The notes beneath the pieces were generated by a model. The model was not told where the DNA came from. It did no database searches and saw only the letters and a program-made list of their open reading frames with translations. Position numbers and translations under genes: made by a program. Positions 40,621-49,823 of a stretch of 64,000 bases of DNA are shown here, piece by piece (positions within the stretch are counted from its first letter, which is position 1; each line of letters starts with the position of its first letter). This DNA is from Thalassobius sp049116315 (GTDB lineage: Bacteria > Pseudomonadota > Alphaproteobacteria > Rhodobacterales > Rhodobacteraceae), in NCBI GenBank assembly GCA_049116315.1, contig JAGDZD010000004.1, positions 248,001 to 312,000 of the forward strand. The letters run 5' to 3'.

Positions 40621-41544
40621 TCAGCGCAATCCGGTCCTTTTGGCGGCGCGGTTCACAGCTCCGATTACTTCGTCTTTTGCGACGTGATGTGGCATGTGGC
40701 CAATGCCTTCGAGGATCTTAAGATTGGCGCGTGGAATCTGGCGTGCCAATGGGATCGAGTGGATATCAACGCTGACGGTTTCATCCTCATCCCCGTGGAC
40801 AATTTCGGTCGGCAAATCCAAGCTGGGATACATCGGCACCAATGCATAAAGCTCTTCTTTGAGGTTGGCGCGATGGCGCGCGTTCACCTGCATGGTTTGG
40901 CGCCGCAACGTCAGGCCAGCCCCAATATGGGTGCCATAGCCAAGCGGTGGTTTTTGCGGAGAAAAAATCGTATCCAGCTCGCGTTCAACCCGAGCCTCAG
41001 AGACATAGGCCGACAACAACGGCGTCACAATCTTAGCCAATAGCGGTATTGAATTGATCAGATAAAGCGGCGGCAATCCACCGTCCCAGACCTGCGACGG
41101 AGAGGATACCAACACAAGGGCCGAAATCCGTGTGGGAAAGCGCACCGCCCAAGCCAGCGCCACCGCACCGCCGTAAGATTGACCAAGCACAATGGGCGCT
41201 TCGGCCCCCAATTGGGCCGTGGCCTTTTTCAAAATGCGTGCCTGATCAACAATCGAGTCATCGTCCGGCCCAAGATCGTCGCTATAACCAAGCCCCGGAC
41301 GGTCAAACACCAGCACCCGATAGCGCAGCGCCAGACGCTCTGCCAGCGCTTGAGTATAGTCGCGCGCGCTGCCAGATAGGCCGTGGATCAACACCACAGT
41401 GGGGCCCGAGCTGCCTTTGACAACCACATGGACCTGTTTGCCTTCGACGGTCAGATAACGTCCCTCAGGTGGATAATGCTGTCGGGCCAATGCCTCTTGG
41501 CTATTGGCCCGAAAGTGGGTCAACGCCCCAAACAACACAATCAA
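40621..41544 (-). CDS. Alpha/beta hydrolase, membrane-anchored
   Basis: About 307 residues. The fold is clear: VVLIHGLSGSARDY (oxyanion loop), nucleophile Ser in LGQSYGGAVALAW, and acid/His in GDEDETVSV and GIGHMPHHV. Substrate unknown. The N-terminus is hydrophobic, and reading upstream in frame (ILTVLIILIVLFGAL) extends a membrane span to a stop at 41575-41577, but no ATG and no ribosome site is seen. The TTG at 41544 is only the best available start. It begins 23 bp after metA ends. Confidence 0.8.
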   Translation of the reverse strand: MIVLFGALTHFRANSQEALARQHYPPEGRYLTVEGKQVHVVVKGSSGPTVVLIHGLSGSARDYTQALAERLALRYRVLVFDRPGLGYSDDLGPDDDSIVDQARILKKATAQLGAEAPIVLGQSYGGAVALAWAVRFPTRISALVLVSSPSQVWDGGLPPLYLINSIPLLAKIVTPLLSAYVSEARVERELDTIFSPQKPPLGYGTHIGAGLTLRRQTMQVNARHRANLKEELYALVPMYPSLDLPTEIVHGDEDETVSVDIHSIPLARQIPRANLKILEGIGHMPHHVAKDEVIGAVNRAAKRTGLR

Positions 41545-41566
41545 TATGATGAGGACTGTTAAGATA

Positions 41567-42487
41567 TCAGGACCCTATTTTACGGATGTCAAAATGGGTG
41601 GTCTGATAGATCTCGTTGATCCAATTGCCATAGAGCAGATGCGCATGGCTGCGCCAGCGGTTCTGCGGTGCCTGGCTGGGATCATCATCGGGATAATAGT
41701 TGATCGGGACATTGATTTCCGTGCCGCTTTCAACGTCGCGATCATACTCTTCTTTCAAGGTGCCACTGTCATATTCGAAGTGGTTAAAGATATAGAGCGC
41801 GCGGTGATCGCGGTCTTCGATCAAGCAGGGGCCCACGTCGTCGCTGCCCAGCAGCGTGCGCAGCCCCGGAATGGCGGCCTCATGCTGGCGGATCTCTGTC
41901 CAGCGGCTGACCGGGATCACACAATCATCTGAAAAACCACGCAAGTAGGGCGAGGCCGGGAAAAGATTGAGATGACGGAAACAGCCAAAGGCTTTGTGAT
42001 CCAGAATGTGTTTTTGAATGCCATGGAAATAGTGAATCATCGCCATGCCGCCCCAGCAAACGCCAAAGGTCGAATGCACATGGGTTTGGGTCCACTCAAA
42101 GACCTCTTTCAATTCGTCCCAATAGGTGACCTCTTCAAAGGGCAAATGTTCAATCGGGGCGCCGGTGATGATCAACCCATCAAATTTTTCACCCGTGTCG
42201 CGCACCTCTTGGAACGAGCGATAAAAGCTCTCCATATGCTCGGCGGCGGTGTTTTTGCTTTCATGTTCGGTCATGCGGATCAAGCTGAACTCGATCTGCA
42301 AAGGTGTGGCCCCAATCAAACGGGCAAATTGGTTTTCCGTTTGAATTTTTTTGGGCATGAGGTTCAACAAGGCGATCCGCAACGGGCGGATATCCTGATT
42401 GCCGGCGCGGTCGTCTGGCATCACCATAACACCCTCGCGTGACAACACGTCGAAGGCGGGTAGGGAAGCAGGCAACTTAATGGGCAT
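41567..42487 (-). CDS. metA: Homoserine O-acetyltransferase (MetA type)
   Basis: 306 residues; first committed step of methionine synthesis. Catalytic Cys144 in FGVCWGGMAM; IQTENQFARLIG and PASPYLRGFSDDCVIPVSRWTE are family blocks. Glu113 in TGAPIEHLPFEEV occupies the position that is Glu in MetA enzymes using acetyl-CoA and Gly in E. coli-type succinyl enzymes, so I call acetyltransferase. I looked for a SAM-II leader upstream and found none; only 50 bp separate it from the next gene, which is on the same strand. Confidence 0.9.
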   Translation of the reverse strand: MPIKLPASLPAFDVLSREGVMVMPDDRAGNQDIRPLRIALLNLMPKKIQTENQFARLIGATPLQIEFSLIRMTEHESKNTAAEHMESFYRSFQEVRDTGEKFDGLIITGAPIEHLPFEEVTYWDELKEVFEWTQTHVHSTFGVCWGGMAMIHYFHGIQKHILDHKAFGCFRHLNLFPASPYLRGFSDDCVIPVSRWTEIRQHEAAIPGLRTLLGSDDVGPCLIEDRDHRALYIFNHFEYDSGTLKEEYDRDVESGTEINVPINYYPDDDPSQAPQNRWRSHAHLLYGNWINEIYQTTHFDIRKIGS

Positions 42488-42537
42488 TTGATCTGTCTTT
42501 CAGAGTTTTTCAGTGAACCATAGACTTAGGCTGTTGG

Positions 42538-43398
42538 TCAGGCACGCTCAATAGCGTGGGCGATCAACATTCCGAAATCTTCGGCCGTTTCAATGTTTGA
42601 GACATCATCGGCGTCCAAGGTGATCCCCCAATTCTTGGCCATGGCCTCATAGCGCGGTTGGCGATGCGCCAATGCCTGCGCATAGGTCCAGCGGATAAAG
42701 TCATCCGGGTCAACTTGCTCTTCGCGCAGTTTGAACAGGGCCAAATACTCGTGCCACACCCGATCCAAAAAGGCCGGTTGGTACGACATCGGTTTAGGGG
42801 CGCGATCAAAGCGGCGGATCAGCTCTTCGGTATGGGCCGTATCGCCCTTGAGCCAAACAAGCAGGGTGTTGTTGGCCAGCGATTTCAGCACCGGATCATT
42901 GGGATCTTCGGGATCAACCCATTCACAAATGGAACCGCCTGTGTCGCAAATGAAATGCGGATAGCCATAGAGCGCCTCAGCGCGTTCGATAAAATAGCGG
43001 GTGTCGGTCAGCGCTTTGATCTCGGCTTGGCGAAACTGATCCTGACGACGGGTGTATTCGTCAAAACTCAGCCCACCTTTGTCCGGGTTGCCCGGCTTTC
43101 CAAGATAGGCCGACACGGGTTTTAGATTATCAAAGGTGATGTTGGAGCCGATATAGATGGAATCCGACATCAAAAGATCGCGCAGAAACGGCACCTGCAT
43201 GGCTTCGCGTTTGGCGTTATCTGCGATGTATTCGCCCATGTAATGGGTGCCGATCCGGTAATCGATCGAATAATGGAACCAGTCGCCCTGATCGCGCAGA
43301 ATGTTTGAGATATAAGTTTTTCCCAAGCCAGACATGCCAAAGAACAGCACGCGTTTATGCGATGCGGCACTCCAGTCTTTCGCGCTTCGATAGATCAT
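42538..43398 (-). CDS. P-loop ATPase-like protein of unknown role
   Basis: 286 residues. P-loop FFGMSGLGKTYISNIL at residues 19-34; a nucleoside/kinase-like downstream part includes FICDTGGSICEWVD and a long acidic/aromatic tail. No signal peptide. A good AAGGGGATTTGC site precedes ATG 43398. I do not recognise a named family; such annotated ATPases occur in many alphaproteobacteria. It lies 50 bp upstream of metA on the same strand and may be co-transcribed with it. Confidence 0.75.
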   Translation of the reverse strand: MIYRSAKDWSAASHKRVLFFGMSGLGKTYISNILRDQGDWFHYSIDYRIGTHYMGEYIADNAKREAMQVPFLRDLLMSDSIYIGSNITFDNLKPVSAYLGKPGNPDKGGLSFDEYTRRQDQFRQAEIKALTDTRYFIERAEALYGYPHFICDTGGSICEWVDPEDPNDPVLKSLANNTLLVWLKGDTAHTEELIRRFDRAPKPMSYQPAFLDRVWHEYLALFKLREEQVDPDDFIRWTYAQALAHRQPRYEAMAKNWGITLDADDVSNIETAEDFGMLIAHAIERA

Positions 43399-43524
43399 GC
43401 AAATCCCCTTGATTTATAGGCTGCATAGCTTTGCGTGGGTGAGGGGTCAAACCAAATGCGCCTCTCAAAGCCCGTTGCACTAGCCTACGGCGAGAATTTT
43501 GCGAAGTTAAGGCCAATCAAACGG

Positions 43525-43552
43525 AAAAAGCCCCGCATGAGGCGGGGCTTTT
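43525..43552 (-). terminator. Terminator after the FadL-type porin gene
   Basis: 11-bp perfect stem, AAAAGCCCCGC (43526-43536) with GCGGGGCTTTT (43542-43552), around ATGAG. The long A run on the plus strand gives T on the minus transcript from the 43571 gene. Confidence 0.92.
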
Positions 43553-43570
43553 GTGTTCAATTGAAGGGGT

Positions 43571-44680
43571 TTAGAATGAGTAGCTGTACTTCATCCCAAA
43601 GGCCCAAGCACTGTTGTCAGCGAAGGTACCATTTGCCCCGCCAGCCCCGGATGAGGTTGCATCGCCAATCCACACGTGGCGCAGGCCACCGCTGATTTTG
43701 TGCTGACCGCTGCTATAGCTGACGCCGACACCCAAAGAGGTGAAGCCATCTGTTGGGCCTAGGTTCCCGGTGGTGCCACCTTGTTGGGCCTCGTGGCCAA
43801 CGCTAACCGACCCCGACCAGTTTTCATTGAACTTGCGTCCCACACCCAATGTATAGGTGATCCGGTCTTGGTCGTAATCAAGCAACGCAGATTGACCCAA
43901 AGTGTTCACATAGTGATCTGGCGAAATGTTGGTCCGGCTCCAGTCAACCCAACGCACAGACCCAAACAGCAATGTGTTTGCGGCGATGCCGGTTTGGAAA
44001 TCGAGGTTCACCGACTGAGGCAAAGTGATCTGCGTGTCAGGAGAGGTGATATCCGCGCCGCCCGTCGCCACCGACGCTTCGGTGGTGGCAACCGAATGGG
44101 TCACCTCGGACGAGTAGGTCAAAGCAACGCGCAATGCGATGTCAGGAATTTCATAGGCGGCACCGACAACATAACCCGCTTCAAAGTCGCGCGCGCCAGA
44201 GGCGCTATAGGCCAACGCGCCGCCACCCGGGACCGCCACGTTCATTTCAACCCACTGACCTTTGATCCCAGCGTGCACGCTCAAGCGGTCGCTAAATTCG
44301 TAGCGCGCCAAAGCGGTCAAACCCTGAGAGGTAAACTCGGCGTTTGTGTTGGCCAAGGCGGCGAATGTTGCGGTGCTTGGATAGGATACAGCCGCCCCAA
44401 ACGGTTGATCCGCAATCAGCGCCATCGACAATTTGTCATTGATCTGGTGCTTAAAGCCAAACGTGGTCAGGTTGTAATCCACACCCACCTGGCCAGAACT
44501 TGCCGCACCGCCAACATAGGTGCCGCTGATCGAAGGGCTGACCTGCCCAAAGCTCAACTCAACTGTTGTGCCATCTTCAAAAAGAACGCCAATGGCTTGA
44601 CCAGATCGGTCAATACCACCCGCGAACGCACCACCCGCACAGAGTGCTAGAACAGATGCTGCTGCTGCGATTTGTCTCAT
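43571..44680 (-). CDS. Outer-membrane protein OmpP1/FadL family
   Basis: 369 residues, signal peptide ending GGAFA before GGIDRSGQAIGVLFEDG, the FadL hatch region. The rest is beta-strand-like alternation ending in aromatic Phe (WAFGMKYSYSF), the outer-membrane assembly signal. Transports hydrophobic molecules such as long-chain fatty acids in relatives; substrate here unknown. It starts at ATG 44680, after GGGAGGAAAAAAC; the longer frame from 44707 adds nine unneeded residues. Monocistronic. Confidence 0.87.
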   Translation of the reverse strand: MRQIAAAASVLALCAGGAFAGGIDRSGQAIGVLFEDGTTVELSFGQVSPSISGTYVGGAASSGQVGVDYNLTTFGFKHQINDKLSMALIADQPFGAAVSYPSTATFAALANTNAEFTSQGLTALARYEFSDRLSVHAGIKGQWVEMNVAVPGGGALAYSASGARDFEAGYVVGAAYEIPDIALRVALTYSSEVTHSVATTEASVATGGADITSPDTQITLPQSVNLDFQTGIAANTLLFGSVRWVDWSRTNISPDHYVNTLGQSALLDYDQDRITYTLGVGRKFNENWSGSVSVGHEAQQGGTTGNLGPTDGFTSLGVGVSYSSGQHKISGGLRHVWIGDATSSGAGGANGTFADNSAWAFGMKYSYSF

Positions 44681-44799
44681 GTTTTTTCCTCCCTTACGTC
44701 TTGTCACCTATCGTATCGGCAAGAACTAGCCGGTCAATCATTGACCAAGGGTAAGTTACGTCACGGAAAAAATATAGGGCTTAAGGTTGCATAAAGGTT

Positions 44800-45672
44800 T
44801 CACGAGACGCGTTTGGATGCACGTGTTTCGCTGAGAATGTTGTAATAATTGGCCCCAAAGATGATCAAAGCCCCGCCCACCACGAACAAATCAATCTGTT
44901 CGGAATAGAGCGCCCAGCCCACAAATGCCATGACGGGCAGGCGGGCAAAATCGATTGGCATGACCAATGTGGCTGGCGCCAAACTCAGCGCGCTTGTCAG
45001 GCAGAAATGCGCCACCAGCCCAGAACAGCCAATCAAGACGAGCCATGGGACAGCCTGCCATGTTGGCACCGCCATATCGCCGTCAATGCCTGCGCAGACC
45101 ACGCCAAAGACCGCCTGAAACACCGTCAGATAGAACATGATTGTGGTGATCGATTGGGTGCGCGTCAGCCGTCGCGTCAACAGGGCCGACATGGCAAATC
45201 CAATCGCCGCCAAGGCCGCTGTGATCTGACCAAGTTCAACCGCTGATGGGTCTGGACGCGCTACGATCAGCACGCCAACAAACCCAACCGCAGCGGCGAT
45301 AATCCGTTGCGCGGTAATTTTTTCACTTAAAATCAAGGGGGCTAGCAACATCGCCCACAAAGGTGAAGTGAACTCTAACGCAATGACCTGAGCCAACGGG
45401 ATGGCCGAAAGGGCAAAGAACCACAGGTTTTGACCCGCGAAATGAAAGAAGTTGCGCGTGAAATGCAGCCCCAATTGTTCGGTGTTGATCTGGCGATGAG
45501 TGCGCATCAAACGGCTGATGACGACCACCAGAAAGATGCCCACAAAGCTGCGGTAGGTCATGATTTCAAACGTGTCGAGCTCGGCGCTCACCGCGCGTCC
45601 GGCAATGGCCATCGCTGTGAACGAGCTGATCGCGCCGATCATCCAGAGCGCCGCTTTGGTTTGTGACATCAT
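44800..45672 (-). CDS. EamA-type (DMT superfamily) transporter
   Basis: 290 residues with about ten hydrophobic segments forming two EamA repeats of five. Typical stretches: SEKITAQRIIAAAVGFVGVLIVARP at the end of the first and SEQIDLFVVGGALIIFGANYYNIL at the end of the second. It exports or takes up a small metabolite, unknown. Start ATG 45672 lies 8 bases after AAAGG; the frame before it is unlikely. Monocistronic. Confidence 0.85.
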   Translation of the reverse strand: MMSQTKAALWMIGAISSFTAMAIAGRAVSAELDTFEIMTYRSFVGIFLVVVISRLMRTHRQINTEQLGLHFTRNFFHFAGQNLWFFALSAIPLAQVIALEFTSPLWAMLLAPLILSEKITAQRIIAAAVGFVGVLIVARPDPSAVELGQITAALAAIGFAMSALLTRRLTRTQSITTIMFYLTVFQAVFGVVCAGIDGDMAVPTWQAVPWLVLIGCSGLVAHFCLTSALSLAPATLVMPIDFARLPVMAFVGWALYSEQIDLFVVGGALIIFGANYYNILSETRASKRVS

Positions 45673-45880
45673 GAGCAGGGCCTTTGGGTGAAACACGTGA
45701 CCGAGGGCACGCTGGCGGTGATCTTGGAAGCGCCTCAGCAGAGACCACGAGGTTGTGCAACCTTCACGCGCGGTTGGCAAGGTCATTGTGCAACGCGCCG
45801 CAGCCCCCCATCGTCAAGAGGCGGCGTATCAACATGGGTCGCAAGAGGCCGCAATGGATCGCAGCAAGGGGCAGAAACGA

Positions 45881-45906
45881 AAAACGGCGCCAGAAAGGCG
45901 CCGTTT
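45881..45906 (-). terminator. Terminator after guaA
   Basis: Perfect 10-bp stem AAACGGCGCC/GGCGCCGTTT (45882-45891, 45897-45906) around AGAAA, with T on the minus strand after it (AAAAA at 45880-45884). Confidence 0.93.
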
Positions 45907-45938
45907 CTATTGATCAGATCACGCAGATGTGACGCGGG

Positions 45939-47498
45939 TTATTCCATTTCAATGGTGCCGGGCGGTTTAGACGTGCAGTCATAAAAGACCCGGTTGATGC
46001 CTTTGACTTCGTTGATGATCCGCGTTGCGGTTTCACCGAGGAATTCATGGCTATAGGGGTAATAGTCCGCGGTCATGCCATCGACACTGGTCACAGCGCG
46101 CAGCGCCAAAGCATAGTCATAGGTGCGCCCATCGCCCATCACACCCACGGTGCGCATTGGCAAAATCGCAGCAAAAGCCTGCCAGATTTCATCGTACAGA
46201 CCATGTTTGCGGATCTGATCGATATATACGGCATCTGCTTCGCGCAGGATCTCTAGCTTTTCGCGGGTGATCTCGCCGGGGCAGCGAATGGCCAGACCCG
46301 GTCCGGGGAAGGGATGACGGCCAATAAAGCTGGCAGGCAAACCCAGTTCAGTGCCCAAGGCGCGCACCTCGTCTTTGAACAGCTCGCGCAGCGGTTCAAC
46401 CAGTTTCAGCCCCATCTTTTCGGGCAACCCACCCACGTTGTGGTGCGACTTGATGGTCACAGAAGGGCCACCGCTGAAGGAGACAGATTCAATCACATCC
46501 GGATACAGCGTGCCCTGCGCCAAGAACTCGGCGTCGTCGATTTGGTCCGCGTATTTCTGGAACACATCGATGAACAGCTTGCCGATGGTTTTGCGCTTGG
46601 TTTCCGGATCAGACTGGCCTTCCAGTTCGCCCAAGAACAAATCGCTTTCATCCGCATGGATCAGCTTGATGTTATAGTTGTCGCGGAACATCGCCACCAC
46701 TTCTGCGGCCTCGTTCTTGCGCAGCAACCCGTGATCCACAAAAACACATGTCAGCTGATCGCCAATGGCTTCGTGCAGCAAGATCGCAGTGACCGAGCTG
46801 TCTACGCCGCCCGACAGGCCACAGATGACGTTCTTATCGCCAACCTGTTCGCGAATGGTCTTGATCGCCTCTTCGCGGTAGGCCCCCATGGTCCAATCGC
46901 CCGAGAACCCCGCCAGTTTGACGAAGTTTTCATAGAGCTTGGCACCGCGCGGTGTGTGGTGCACTTCGGGGTGGAACTGCACGGCATAGAAGTTGCGCGA
47001 CACATCTGCGGTGATGGCATAGGGCGCATTCGGCGAGGTGCCGTAGACTTCGAAACCGGGGGCAATTTTGCTCACGTGATCGCCGTGGCTCATCCAAACC
47101 TGTTCGTCGCCCTCTTCGAACCAGCCCTCAAGGATGCCAAGGTCGCTGGATGGGGTGACAAAGGCACGGCCAAATTCGGCGGTGCCATGGCCGCTTTCGA
47201 CCTTCCCACCCAATTGGGTCATCATCATTTGCTGACCATAGCAAATGCCCAAGATTGGCACGCCAAGATCATAGATCTCTTGCGGGACACGGGGCGATCC
47301 GTCGCGTGTGACGCTGTCTGGCCCGCCAGAAAAGATCACGGCGCGTGGCGCAAGATTGCGCACAAACTCCATCGTGACGTTCTGATATGGGTGGATTTCG
47401 CAATAGACGTTCAGCTCACGCAGGCGGCGCGCAATAAGCTGCGTTACCTGGCTGCCAAAGTCGATGATTAAAAGGCGGTCATGTGATGTCTGGCTCAT
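45939..47498 (-). CDS. guaA: GMP synthase (glutamine-hydrolysing)
   Basis: 519 residues. Converts XMP to GMP using glutamine amide. The N-terminal amidotransferase domain has catalytic Cys in GICYGQQMM and a His-x-Glu in FHPEVHHT. The synthetase domain has P-loop SGGVDSS and the C-terminal dimer domain ending GTIEME. Start ATG 47498. Divergent from mttB across 281 bp of unremarkable sequence. Confidence 0.97.
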   Translation of the reverse strand: MSQTSHDRLLIIDFGSQVTQLIARRLRELNVYCEIHPYQNVTMEFVRNLAPRAVIFSGGPDSVTRDGSPRVPQEIYDLGVPILGICYGQQMMMTQLGGKVESGHGTAEFGRAFVTPSSDLGILEGWFEEGDEQVWMSHGDHVSKIAPGFEVYGTSPNAPYAITADVSRNFYAVQFHPEVHHTPRGAKLYENFVKLAGFSGDWTMGAYREEAIKTIREQVGDKNVICGLSGGVDSSVTAILLHEAIGDQLTCVFVDHGLLRKNEAAEVVAMFRDNYNIKLIHADESDLFLGELEGQSDPETKRKTIGKLFIDVFQKYADQIDDAEFLAQGTLYPDVIESVSFSGGPSVTIKSHHNVGGLPEKMGLKLVEPLRELFKDEVRALGTELGLPASFIGRHPFPGPGLAIRCPGEITREKLEILREADAVYIDQIRKHGLYDEIWQAFAAILPMRTVGVMGDGRTYDYALALRAVTSVDGMTADYYPYSHEFLGETATRIINEVKGINRVFYDCTSKPPGTIEME

Positions 47499-47779
47499 GT
47501 TTGCCTAGTAGGGCCGCAGTCGCCTCTAGGCAAGAGGGAAGCGTCGCTCGGCGCAAATTTGGCGCAGTTCGCGACCGCTTTTGTGCATAATCACCTGCGA
47601 CCCCGGCCAATTTCACCCATTGCGGCGACCCAAAGCGCCACTGCTGAGCCCATCCCCGGCACAGCGCGCAACGCCCGTGATGTCGTTTTTGCCCGTTATT
47701 CGCCGCAATCCACCCGCGCTTCACGCTGGGCCTGCGCTAACACTAAGACAGATCGCAAACGCCAGACCAAGGGAACGCT

Positions 47780-49324
47780 ATGACCGAAGCTGCAACTCGC
47801 AAACGTGCCAGAGGGGGTGGAGGCGCTGCGCGCCGTGCCGCGCGCAACGCTGTGTCCTTTGAAACCGCCAAATTCATCCAGCGCTATGTTCCCAACTACG
47901 AAGTGCTGAGCGAAGAGGCATTGGAGATCATCGAAACCAACGCGGAAACCGTGTTGGAAGAGATCGGCGTCAATTTTGTGAACAATCCGGCCGCTTTACA
48001 GCTTTGGCGTGATGCAGGGGCAGATGTGCGTGAAGAGCGGGTGCATATTCCGCGTGGATTGGCCCGCCAGCTTTGCCAGACGGCACCGGCATCGATCACC
48101 CAGCACGCCCGCAACCCCGCGCGCTCGGTCGAGATTGGAGGTAAATCGCTTGTGTTGGCCCCGGTCTATGGACCGCCCTTTGTGCATGATGCCAAAAATG
48201 GCCGTCGCTATGCCACGATGGAGGATTTCCGCAATTTTGTGAAATTGGGCTATATGTCCAAATGGTTGCACCATTCCGGTGGTACCGTGTGTGAGCCAAC
48301 AGATGTGGCTGTCAACAAGCGCCATCTGGATATGTTGCACGCCCATATGACGCTGTCAGACAAACCCTTTATGGGATCCGTGACCGATCCAACTCGGGCC
48401 CAAGACAGTGTCGAGATGTGTAACATTCTGTTTGGCAAAGATTTTGTGCAGCAAAACACCGTCATGACCTCGTTGATTAACATCAACTCTCCGATGACGT
48501 TTGACGATGTGATGATGGGGGCGCTTGAAGTCTATGCGCGCAACAACCAAGCCTGCATCATTTCACCCTTTATCGTTGGCGGCGCCATGGCGCCAGTGTC
48601 GGTGATGGGCACCTTGACGCAGGTTTTGGCCGAAGTTCTGGCAGGCGTGGCCTATAGCCAACTGGTGCGCAAAGGCGCCCCGGTGATCATGGGGGCCTTT
48701 GTCAGCTCGATCGATATGAACTCTGGGGCCCCCACCTTTGGTACCCCAGAAGCCAGCCAAATCACCTATGGGGCAGGGCAGTTGGCACGCCGTCTTGGAT
48801 TGCCGTATCGCTCTGCCGGATCGTTCTGCGGTTCAAAACTGCCGGATGCACAGGCGGCATATGAAACCGCAAACAGCCTGAACATGGGCTTGTTGTCGGG
48901 CGTGAACTTTATGCTGCATGCCTGCGGCTGGCTCGAAGGGGGGCTGTCTGCCTCTTACGAGAAGTTTGTCATGGATGCAGATCAGCTGGGCGCATTGCAC
49001 AAATTTGCCGCCGGCGTGCCCATTGACGAAAACGCCCAAGCCATGGGGGCCCTGCGCGAAGTTGGTCCCGGCGGGCATTTCTTGGGCTGTGCCCACACGC
49101 AGGAAAACTTTAAATCTGCGTTCTGGCGGTCAGATCTGTTTGACTACAAACCCTTTGAAACATGGGCCGAAGAGGGCAGCCGAGACACAATGGCCTTGGC
49201 CACGGCACGGGTTGAAAAGATGTTGGGCGACTATCAGCAGCCCGCGCTCGACCCCGCCAAAGCCGAAGAATTGGCAGCCTATGTGGCCCAGAAAAAAGCC
49301 TCGATGCCCGATGTGATCGGCTGA
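47780..49324 (+). CDS. MttB-superfamily methyltransferase, no pyrrolysine
   Basis: 514 residues. A TIM-barrel corrinoid-type methyltransferase of the trimethylamine methyltransferase family: EEIGVNFVNNPAALQLWRDAGADV, FVKLGYMSKWLHHSGGTVCEPTDV and PDAQAAYETANSLNMGLLSGVNFMLHACGWLEGGLSASYEKFV. No in-frame TAG is present, so it is a non-pyrrolysine homologue like MtgB, which demethylates glycine betaine. No corrinoid protein or activase gene is nearby. It probably acts on a quaternary amine; the substrate is unproven. Confidence 0.85.
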   Translation: MTEAATRKRARGGGGAARRAARNAVSFETAKFIQRYVPNYEVLSEEALEIIETNAETVLEEIGVNFVNNPAALQLWRDAGADVREERVHIPRGLARQLCQTAPASITQHARNPARSVEIGGKSLVLAPVYGPPFVHDAKNGRRYATMEDFRNFVKLGYMSKWLHHSGGTVCEPTDVAVNKRHLDMLHAHMTLSDKPFMGSVTDPTRAQDSVEMCNILFGKDFVQQNTVMTSLININSPMTFDDVMMGALEVYARNNQACIISPFIVGGAMAPVSVMGTLTQVLAEVLAGVAYSQLVRKGAPVIMGAFVSSIDMNSGAPTFGTPEASQITYGAGQLARRLGLPYRSAGSFCGSKLPDAQAAYETANSLNMGLLSGVNFMLHACGWLEGGLSASYEKFVMDADQLGALHKFAAGVPIDENAQAMGALREVGPGGHFLGCAHTQENFKSAFWRSDLFDYKPFETWAEEGSRDTMALATARVEKMLGDYQQPALDPAKAEELAAYVAQKKASMPDVIG

Positions 49325-49330
49325 ACCAGA

Positions 49331-49633
49331 TCAGGCATTGCTGTTTTGACCCCGCGAGGCCCGCAGGATGCGCGCCTCGCCCATAATGGCCACCAAGACC
49401 TCGACATGGTGCGCACAAGAATAGCCTGCGCTGTCGTCAAGGCGTTCGCGGTTCATCTCGGCTTCGACATCCATCAATTGCATCAACGCCTCACCGTTTC
49501 CGGGCAGAGGCACGCCCCCCAAAATGCGGCGTAAATGCACCTTGCGCTGGTAGGCGTCCACCCCGTGGCGCGCGGCGCGGATCAAGAGGGTGGGGCGGCG
49601 CAATTGGGTCAGCATAGACAGCAGATCGATCAT
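49331..49633 (-). CDS. DUF6477 family protein
   Basis: 100 residues. Family pattern MIDLLSMLTQLRRPTLLIRAARHG, LRRILGGVPLPGNGEALMQLMDVEAEMN and HHVEVLVAIMGEARILRAS fits the small Rhodobacterales DUF6477 proteins. Function unknown. It is divergent from the DUF6456 gene across a 190-bp gap that carries a perfect CtrA site, and may share it. Confidence 0.8.
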   Translation of the reverse strand: MIDLLSMLTQLRRPTLLIRAARHGVDAYQRKVHLRRILGGVPLPGNGEALMQLMDVEAEMNRERLDDSAGYSCAHHVEVLVAIMGEARILRASRGQNSNA

Positions 49634-49767
49634 TTCTCACTCCTTTGACGAATTGAATGCGCAGAATACACAACCCATAAGGGTGTTGCGTCACATCCAG
49701 CACCTGCGTTCGGAAGATTTCACCGCCGTTCATGATTTCGAAACAATTCTTTCCAAATCGGAAACTG

Positions 49768-49782
49768 TTAACCATCACTTAA
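49768..49782. promoter_or_regulatory. CtrA-binding site, TTAA-N7-TTAA
   Basis: TTAACCATCACTTAA is a full match to the CtrA consensus TTAA-N7-TTAA and includes the classic TTAACC half. It lies 41 bp upstream of the DUF6456 gene and 134 bp upstream of the divergent DUF6477 gene. ctrA, chpT and sciP are elsewhere in the window. Confidence 0.8.
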
Positions 49783-49823
49783 GGATCTCAGCCCTAGGTT
49801 GTGGATCATTCTGGGGGTAAACT

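Noticed and set aside
42488..42537. SAM-II riboswitch upstream of metA
   Set aside because: Only 50 bp are available on that strand and none of the conserved SAM-II core or pseudoknot bases appear.
47780..49324. Pyrrolysine-containing trimethylamine methyltransferase
   Set aside because: No in-frame TAG codon and no pylT-like tRNA or pyl genes.
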